Positions 6,382 to 9,781 of a stretch of DNA of 9,781 nucleotides are shown piece after piece; the first letter of the stretch is position 1; each line of letters opens with the position of its first letter. The notes beneath the pieces are model-generated. The model was not told where the DNA came from. It did no database searches and saw only the letters and a list, made by a program, of their open reading frames with translations. The DNA is from Patescibacteria group bacterium. Lineage in GTDB: Bacteria > Patescibacteriota > Patescibacteriia > Patescibacteriales > GWC2-42-12. The stretch spans positions 1 through 9,781 of the forward strand of contig JAHITL010000014.1 of NCBI GenBank assembly GCA_018817545.1, read 5' to 3'. The position numbers were made by a program, and so were the translations under genes.

Positions 6382-6787
6382 TAAATTAGAAAAAAAATAT
6401 TTAGGAATAGATTGGGGAGAAAAGAGAATTGGTTTGGCTATTGGTGATAGCGAAACTAAAATTGCTCTTCCTTTTAAGACAGTAGAAAATATAGAAGCAG
6501 TATTGCAAGTAATAAATGATGAAAAAATAGACGCAGTAATTATTGGTGAATCTTTATCAATTGTGAATTATAAATTACAAATTACGAATGAAAAATATAA
6601 TAAATTTATTAAAGATTTGAAAGATAAAAGTAATTTACAAATTGAATTAATTGATGAAAGATTATCTAGTAAAGCAGCTGATGCTTTAGCTGGTGATAAA
6701 AAAGTTAAAGCTAAAAGAGATGAAGTGGCTGCTATGTTAATTTTACAATTATATTTAGATAAATTATCGTATGGAAGAAACTTATAG
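6374..6787 (+). CDS. ruvX: RuvX/YqgF family RNase H-fold nuclease
   Basis: YqgF/RuvX is an RNase H-fold protein linked to 16S rRNA 5'-end processing and called a putative Holliday junction resolvase. The 137 residues carry the three acidic family sites: D13 in YLGIDWGEKRIGLAIGD, D94 in LIDERLSS and D116 in RDEVAAMLIL. The IIGES segment at 56-60 replaces the common VVGLP. Residues 64-73 (VNYKLQITNE) are encoded by a heptamer-like DNA repeat and replace the usual Gly-rich loop with little change in length. The ATG overlaps the map stop by eight bases. The 3' end overlaps recO by 17 bases, and the stop is TAG. Confidence 0.9.
   Translation: MNNKLEKKYLGIDWGEKRIGLAIGDSETKIALPFKTVENIEAVLQVINDEKIDAVIIGESLSIVNYKLQITNEKYNKFIKDLKDKSNLQIELIDERLSSKAADALAGDKKVKAKRDEVAAMLILQLYLDKLSYGRNL
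6565..6592 (+). repeat. Heptamer-like repeat (G/A)AATTA(T/C) within ruvX
   Basis: GAATTAT, AAATTAC and AAATTAC follow one another, then a diverged GAATGAA. Because seven is not a multiple of three, each copy is read in a different frame, giving VNYKLQITNE. It resembles the 7-bp repeats of the intergenic regions (5301-5328, 5530-5543), here inside a gene. Confidence 0.5.
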
Positions 6788-7493
6788 AGTTAAAGCAGTG
6801 GTGCTTTATCGCAGTTCTTTTGGTGAAAATAATACAATTGTTACAATTTATACAACAGAAAAAGGTAAATTGGAATTAATAGCTCGAGGCACTAAAAAAA
6901 GTAAATCAAAATTGGCTGCTCATTTGGAACCGATTACTTTGGTTGATGTTATGGTAGTACGTGGGAAAAAATATGATTATATTGGTAGCGCTATTAGTGA
7001 AAATTGTTATTTTGATTTAAAAAATAGTTTAGAAAAAATAAAAGCAGCAGGTGAAGTGATAAGGATTTTAAATTTAATTGTCAAAACAGGAGATTGTGAT
7101 AAAGAAATTTTTGAATTATTAATTAGTTATTTTGATTTTTTAAATAGCGCTAAAGAGGAGCTAAATTATGATTTATTTGTTCAGTTGTTTGTCTTTAAAT
7201 TATTAATTAAATTAGGACATAGACCAGAGTTATATTATTGTGTTAGTTGTCATAGTAAAATTTTGCCATTAAGTAATAAATTTGATTTATCTAAAGGAGG
7301 TATAATTTGTGTTAAGTGTTTTTCTCAATTAGAAAAAAAATATCAGCTAATTATTTCGGAAAATTCTATTAAAATATTAAGATTAGCAATAGAAAATGAT
7401 TTTAAACAGTTAGCTAATATTAGCGTAAATAAGGATATAAAAAAAGAAATTATAAATATTATTAATTCATTTTTTAAATATAATTTTAATTAA
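6771..7493 (+). CDS. recO: DNA repair protein RecO
   Basis: RecO helps load RecA onto SSB-coated DNA in the RecFOR pathway and anneals single strands. The 240 residues start with the OB-fold region (YRVKAVVLYRSSFGENNTIV, TEKGKLELIARGTKKSKSKL), typical of RecO, followed by a helical domain. The zinc-finger cysteines are C157 and C160 (YYCVSC) and C180 and C183 (GGIICVKC). FKLLIKLGHRPELYYC is a characteristic block before the finger. The ATG lies inside ruvX, so this is the third gene of an overlapping map-ruvX-recO run. A perfect hairpin starts three bases after its stop. Confidence 0.92.
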   Translation: MEETYRVKAVVLYRSSFGENNTIVTIYTTEKGKLELIARGTKKSKSKLAAHLEPITLVDVMVVRGKKYDYIGSAISENCYFDLKNSLEKIKAAGEVIRILNLIVKTGDCDKEIFELLISYFDFLNSAKEELNYDLFVQLFVFKLLIKLGHRPELYYCVSCHSKILPLSNKFDLSKGGIICVKCFSQLEKKYQLIISENSIKILRLAIENDFKQLANISVNKDIKKEIINIINSFFKYNFN

Positions 7494-7496
7494 AAA

Positions 7497-7533
7497 GGGT
7501 CTGTCGCCGAATACCGTATTCGGCGACAGACCC
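7497..7533. repeat. Perfect 17-bp-stem palindrome after recO
   Basis: GGGTCTGTCGCCGAATA (7497-7513) is exactly complementary to 7517-7533 around a CCG loop. It is far more GC-rich than its surroundings. It starts three bases after the recO stop and ends 25 bases before the next start. It could terminate the map-ruvX-recO transcript, but CCCATTTATAAAT follows instead of a T-run. GGGTCTGTC resembles IS ends (compare GGGACTGTC at the MITE), so it may be two abutting terminal repeats or a palindromic mobile element. A partial match lies at the right window edge. Confidence 0.8.
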
Positions 7534-7558
7534 ATTTATAAATAATTTTAAAAAATAT

Positions 7559-8098
7559 ATGGCTAAACAAACTAAAATATCTGCTAAAATTGTTAATTAT
7601 TTAGAAAAGACTGGAGTAAAACATAATATTTTAGAGCATAAAACTGTTTATACTGCTTTGGATATCGCAACAACTATGCGTAAAAAATTAAGTGAGATTG
7701 TTAAGTCTTTACTAGTTGTTGCTGATAAAGATTTTTATTTAGCTTTATTACCAGCTGATCATAATTTAGATTTTAAAAAACTTGCTAAAGCTGTCGGTAA
7801 ATTAAAAAATAAAACAATTAAGACAATAAAAATTCCTGAAGAAAAAGTTATGGAAAATTTATTAAAAATAAAAGCAGGAGCTATGAGCGCTTTTGGCGGT
7901 ATATATAAATTACCTGTTATTATTGATAAAAAATTAGTTAAATTAAAAAATGGATTTTTTTCTTCAGGCAGTTTTAATCATTCTATAGAAATGGCTATTA
8001 AAGATTTTGTTAAATTAGAAAAAGCTAGTTTAGCTGATTTTAGTATTAAGAAAAAGATAAAAATTCTTAAAATAGTAAAAATAAGAAAAGTAAGATAA
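7559..8098 (+). CDS. YbaK/EbsC-family aminoacyl-tRNA deacylase-like protein
   Basis: This family hydrolyses mischarged tRNAs, such as Cys-tRNA(Pro) by YbaK or Ala-tRNA(Pro) by ProXp. The domain covers about residues 8-155: VKHNILEHKTVYTALDIA, then IVKSLLVVADKDFYLALLPA with K49 at the place of the conserved catalytic Lys, then AGAMSAFGG (106-114) matching the G-x-S-P-F-G loop, and FFSSGSFNHSIEM (133-145). The usual Pro of that loop is Ala here. The substrate cannot be told from sequence. The total of 179 residues includes a very basic tail (FSIKKKIKILKIVKIRKVR), whose last five codons and stop are made of the 9-bp repeat starting at 8082. There is no Shine-Dalgarno sequence. Confidence 0.85.
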   Translation: MAKQTKISAKIVNYLEKTGVKHNILEHKTVYTALDIATTMRKKLSEIVKSLLVVADKDFYLALLPADHNLDFKKLAKAVGKLKNKTIKTIKIPEEKVMENLLKIKAGAMSAFGGIYKLPVIIDKKLVKLKNGFFSSGSFNHSIEMAIKDFVKLEKASLADFSIKKKIKILKIVKIRKVR

Positions 8099-8207
8099 GT
8101 AAGAAAAGTAAGATAAGTAAGAAAAGTAAGATAAGTAAGAAAAGTAAGAAAAGTAAGATAAGTAAGATAAATAAGAAAAGTAAGATAAATAAGAAAAGTA
8201 AGATAAA
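8082..8207. repeat. 14-copy 9-bp tandem repeat TAAGA(A/T)AA(G/A)
   Basis: Fourteen gap-free 9-bp units differ only at positions 6 and 9. Position 6 reads A,T,A,T,A,T,A,A,T,T,A,T,A,T, so most of the array alternates and looks like an 18-bp higher-order unit. It begins inside the 3' end of the YbaK-like gene and supplies its stop codon. The complementary strand reads as an open Ser-Tyr-Leu/Phe repeat that is not a gene. The same unit follows recQ at 3509. Confidence 0.9.
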
Positions 8208-8210
8208 TTT

Positions 8211-8266
8211 TCTTTTGTCATTCCCCCCGCAACTTGCGGGGGGAATCCATTTCCTTATTAAATTTT
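8211..8266. repeat. Palindromic intergenic element, copy 1 (GTCATTCCC...GGGAATCCA)
   Basis: The stem ATTCCCCCCGCAA (8220-8232) is perfectly complementary to 8234-8246. The flanks TCTTTTGTC and CCATTTCCTTATTAAATTTT match copy 2 closely, so the element is larger than its hairpin. GTCATTCCC...GGGAATCCA palindromes are widespread REP- or dRS3-like repeats in many bacteria. No T-run directly follows the stem. Confidence 0.8.
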
Positions 8267-8270
8267 TTTT

Positions 8271-8327
8271 TCTTTTGTCATTCCCGCAGAGCCCGGAAAG
8301 CGGGAATCCATTTCATTATTAAATTTT
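8271..8327. repeat. Palindromic intergenic element, copy 2
   Basis: This is a direct tandem copy 60 bases after copy 1. The stem is ATTCCCGC (8280-8287) with GCGGGAAT (8300-8307) and a 12-base loop. The flanks are nearly identical to those of copy 1, while the hairpin centre differs, so base pairing is kept although the sequence has changed. Confidence 0.8.
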
Positions 8328-8335
8328 AATACGGA

Positions 8336-8376
8336 GCTTTTATTAAAAAATTAAAAAAAAAAAAAATAATAAAAGC
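8336..8376. other. Inverted repeat around an A-run upstream of scpA
   Basis: GCTTTTATTA (8336-8345) is complementary to TAATAAAAGC (8367-8376), with an A-rich loop containing fourteen consecutive A residues (8353-8366). The stem is weak (AT-rich). With the 9-bp array and the two palindromes it fills the 312-bp gap between the YbaK-like gene and scpA, in which I see no gene. No clear promoter for scpA is visible. Confidence 0.4.
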
Positions 8377-8410
8377 AAAAAACGCCAAAAGCAAATAAAA
8401 ATAAATTTTT

Positions 8411-9115
8411 ATGTTGGTAAATTTAGAAAAATTTCAAGGACCATTGGCTTTATTGTTGCAATTAATTGAAAAAGAAGAATTAGATATTACAGAGATTAGT
8501 TTAGCTAAAATTACAGATCAGTACATTGAATATATTAGAAGCGCTAACGGAATTAAGCCCGATGAATTGGCTGATTTTTTAGTGATAGCTACAAAGTTAT
8601 TATTGATTAAATCTAAAGCGCTTCTGCCTTATCTTTTTCCAGAAGAAGAAGCTGAAATTGAAGAATTTGAACATCAGTTATTGATGTATAAAGAATTTTT
8701 GGAAGCAGCTAAAGTAATTGAAGAAATGATTAATAAAAAGAAGTTTATGTTTGCTCGTGAATTTAATCAGCAGGCTATTTTGGCTGATGCTAATATTTTT
8801 TCTCCGCCAAAAAAAATAACAGCTGTAATTTTGCAAACGATTTTTCAAGAATTGATTGTTAAAAATAAGCCAATAGAGCTTTTGGAAGAAAAAAAATTGG
8901 AACATGTTGTTAATATTGAAGAAAAAATTCTTGCTATTCAACAGATGCTAATTGATAGAATAAAAATTAATTTTAATATAATAAAGGCTGTTGCTAAAAA
9001 TAAAATGGAAGTAATTGTTAGCTTTTTAGCATTATTAGAATTAATTAAACAACGAGATATTTCTGCTGTTCAAATTAGTTTATTTGCTGAAATAGAAATT
9101 AATAAGACAAAATAA
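8411..9115 (+). CDS. scpA: Segregation and condensation protein A (kleisin)
   Basis: ScpA is the kleisin subunit that bridges the SMC heads and binds ScpB, compacting and separating chromosomes. The 234 residues begin with the hallmark FQGPLALLLQLIEKEELDITEISLAKITDQY (residues 8 onward), then LADFLVIATKLLLIKSKALLP (52-72), the conserved N-terminal SMC-neck-binding helices. The C-terminal part has VIVSFLALLELIKQRDISAVQ, matching the winged-helix that binds the SMC cap. The length is normal for the family. scpB follows after 15 bases, while smc is not in the window. The leader is A/T only, with no Shine-Dalgarno sequence. Confidence 0.94.
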   Translation: MLVNLEKFQGPLALLLQLIEKEELDITEISLAKITDQYIEYIRSANGIKPDELADFLVIATKLLLIKSKALLPYLFPEEEAEIEEFEHQLLMYKEFLEAAKVIEEMINKKKFMFAREFNQQAILADANIFSPPKKITAVILQTIFQELIVKNKPIELLEEKKLEHVVNIEEKILAIQQMLIDRIKINFNIIKAVAKNKMEVIVSFLALLELIKQRDISAVQISLFAEIEINKTK

Positions 9116-9130
9116 ATCTTAAATTTTTTT

Positions 9131-9682
9131 ATGAGTATTAAATCTAAAATTGAATCTTTATTATTTATTTCATCTAAGCCTTTATCTGTAAAACATTTGG
9201 CCGAGTTATTAAAAGTTAATATTGAAGAAGTTCAGAAGGTAGGAGATGAATTAATAGAAGATTATAAAAAAATATCTGGCGGAATGCAAATAATTAAAAA
9301 TGCTACAAAGTATCAAATGGTAAGTTCGCCAAATAATGCTAAATTAATTCAGGAATTTATTAAAGATGAAACAACAGGCGAATTGTCGCGACCGAGTTTA
9401 GAAACTTTAACAATTATTGTTTATCGCGGGCCGATTTCTAAAATTGATTTAGATAGAATTAGAGGAATTAATTGTGCGTTGATTTTACGTAATTTATTAT
9501 TGCATGGTTTAATTGAAGCTAAAAATGATAAAAAAAAGAATGAAATTTATTATGAGATTACTTTAGATTTTATTCGTTTTTTAGGGATTAATAACATAGA
9601 AGAATTGCCTGATTATCAAAGATTACACCAAGATGATACGTTAGATAAAATGTTAGATTCTATTACTAAGTTCAATAAGTAA
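9131..9682 (+). CDS. scpB: Segregation and condensation protein B
   Basis: ScpB forms dimers that bind the middle of ScpA in the SMC-ScpAB complex. The 183 residues form two winged-helix domains. The first starts KIESLLFISSKPLSVKHLAELL, with GGMQIIKNATKYQMVSSP near residues 50-67. The second has the strongest family signature, RPSLETLTIIVYRGPISKID and then LDRIRGINCALILRNLLLHGLIE (about 87-129). The tail (FIRFLGINNIEELPDYQRL) matches the usual FL--LGL--L-ELP ending. The protein is complete. The stop TAA overlaps the second copy of the dispersed hairpin repeat. Confidence 0.94.
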   Translation: MSIKSKIESLLFISSKPLSVKHLAELLKVNIEEVQKVGDELIEDYKKISGGMQIIKNATKYQMVSSPNNAKLIQEFIKDETTGELSRPSLETLTIIVYRGPISKIDLDRIRGINCALILRNLLLHGLIEAKNDKKKNEIYYEITLDFIRFLGINNIEELPDYQRLHQDDTLDKMLDSITKFNK

Positions 9683-9715
9683 GGGTTAATATTGGCATGA
9701 AATAAGAGCACCCTA
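9682..9715. repeat. Dispersed hairpin repeat, copy 2
   Basis: AGGGT (9682-9686) pairs with ACCCT (9710-9714). The loop carries TAATATTGGCATGAAATAAG, differing from copy 1 (4574-4609) at only two of these 20 positions. The stem pair next to the loop is T-A here and C-G in copy 1. As in copy 1, the element starts with the last base of a stop codon or within it. Confidence 0.6.
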
Positions 9716-9769
9716 AAATTTAATTTGGGAATTTTTGTTGATTAGAAATTTGAAATTTATATTTTAAAG

Positions 9770-9781
9770 CGTATTCGGTGA
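9770..9781. repeat. Partial copy of the recO-downstream palindrome, cut by the window edge
   Basis: CGTATTCGGTGA matches CGTATTCGGCGA of the palindrome (7515-7526) at 11 of 12 bases and runs off the window. The preceding 54 bases (9716-9769) show no gene or clear signal. Confidence 0.45.

Noticed and set aside
8030..8221. Reverse-strand ORF of Ser-Tyr-Leu/Phe repeats
   Set aside because: It is the complement of the 9-bp tandem array, whose unit length is a multiple of three and so stays open by chance.
8082..8327. CRISPR array
   Set aside because: The 9-bp units have no spacers, the two palindromes are only two copies, and there are no cas genes.
3022..8941. Reverse-strand ORFs of 64-87 codons within recQ, the amidase, adk and scpA
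   Set aside because: They lie wholly or mostly inside strong + strand genes, show no domain pattern and have Phe/Leu/Ser-rich compositions typical of antisense AT-rich DNA.
663..9682. TGA recoded as Gly, because no gene here ends in TGA
   Set aside because: All long ORFs are unbroken under the standard code. Absence of TGA stops among a dozen genes is expected from AT bias.

Overview
The window is a strongly AT-rich, gene-dense bacterial segment with every convincing gene on the + strand. Short proteins, tight or overlapping gene junctions, no visible Shine-Dalgarno sequence at any start, stops only of TAA or TAG, and gene types such as a RodZ-like anchor and adk-map adjacency fit a Patescibacteria/CPR (Parcubacteria-like) genome. 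That placement is inferred from gene style and protein flavour; no rRNA is present. The standard code applies: a 721-codon ORF runs unbroken and TGG is used for Trp, so TGA is not read as Gly as in Gracilibacteria.

Layout. Positions 1-641 are a graveyard of mobile DNA: a small inverted-repeat-bounded element (5-112), a 184-bp MITE-like element with imperfect 24-bp IS256-type ends (115-298), and the 3' end of an IS3/IS481-type DDE transposase (342-641). Next comes a RodZ-like membrane HTH protein (663-1340) closely followed by a full-length RecQ helicase (1346-3511). Then come a single-domain peptidoglycan amidase (3588-4025), two overlapping small ORFs that may be one gene split at an A10 run (4061-4575), and adenylate kinase (4647-5306). 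After a low-complexity gap, methionine aminopeptidase, RuvX/YqgF and RecO form an overlapping cluster (5569-7493). A YbaK/EbsC-type deacylase-like protein (7559-8098) precedes a repeat-rich gap of 312 bp. The segment ends with the condensin partners scpA and scpB (8411-9682) and the edge of another repeat.

Function. Most genes are housekeeping: DNA repair and recombination (recQ, recO, ruvX), chromosome segregation (scpA, scpB), nucleotide balance (adk), protein maturation (map), translation quality control (YbaK-like), cell shape (RodZ-like) and wall hydrolysis (amidase). adk-map is the remnant of the common spc ribosomal operon order (secY-adk-map).

The most striking feature is not a gene. 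All six genes followed by a gap longer than about 60 bp (recQ, the 112-aa ORF, adk, recO, ybaK-like, scpB) have a repeat or hairpin that includes, or lies within three bases of, their stop codon. These are a 9-bp tandem repeat (twice), a 7-bp tandem repeat, a dispersed AGGG...CCCT hairpin element (twice) and a perfect 17-bp-stem palindrome. A heptamer-like repeat also sits inside ruvX. Either gene 3' ends are favoured sites for repeat gain, or these repeats act as 3' processing or termination signals.
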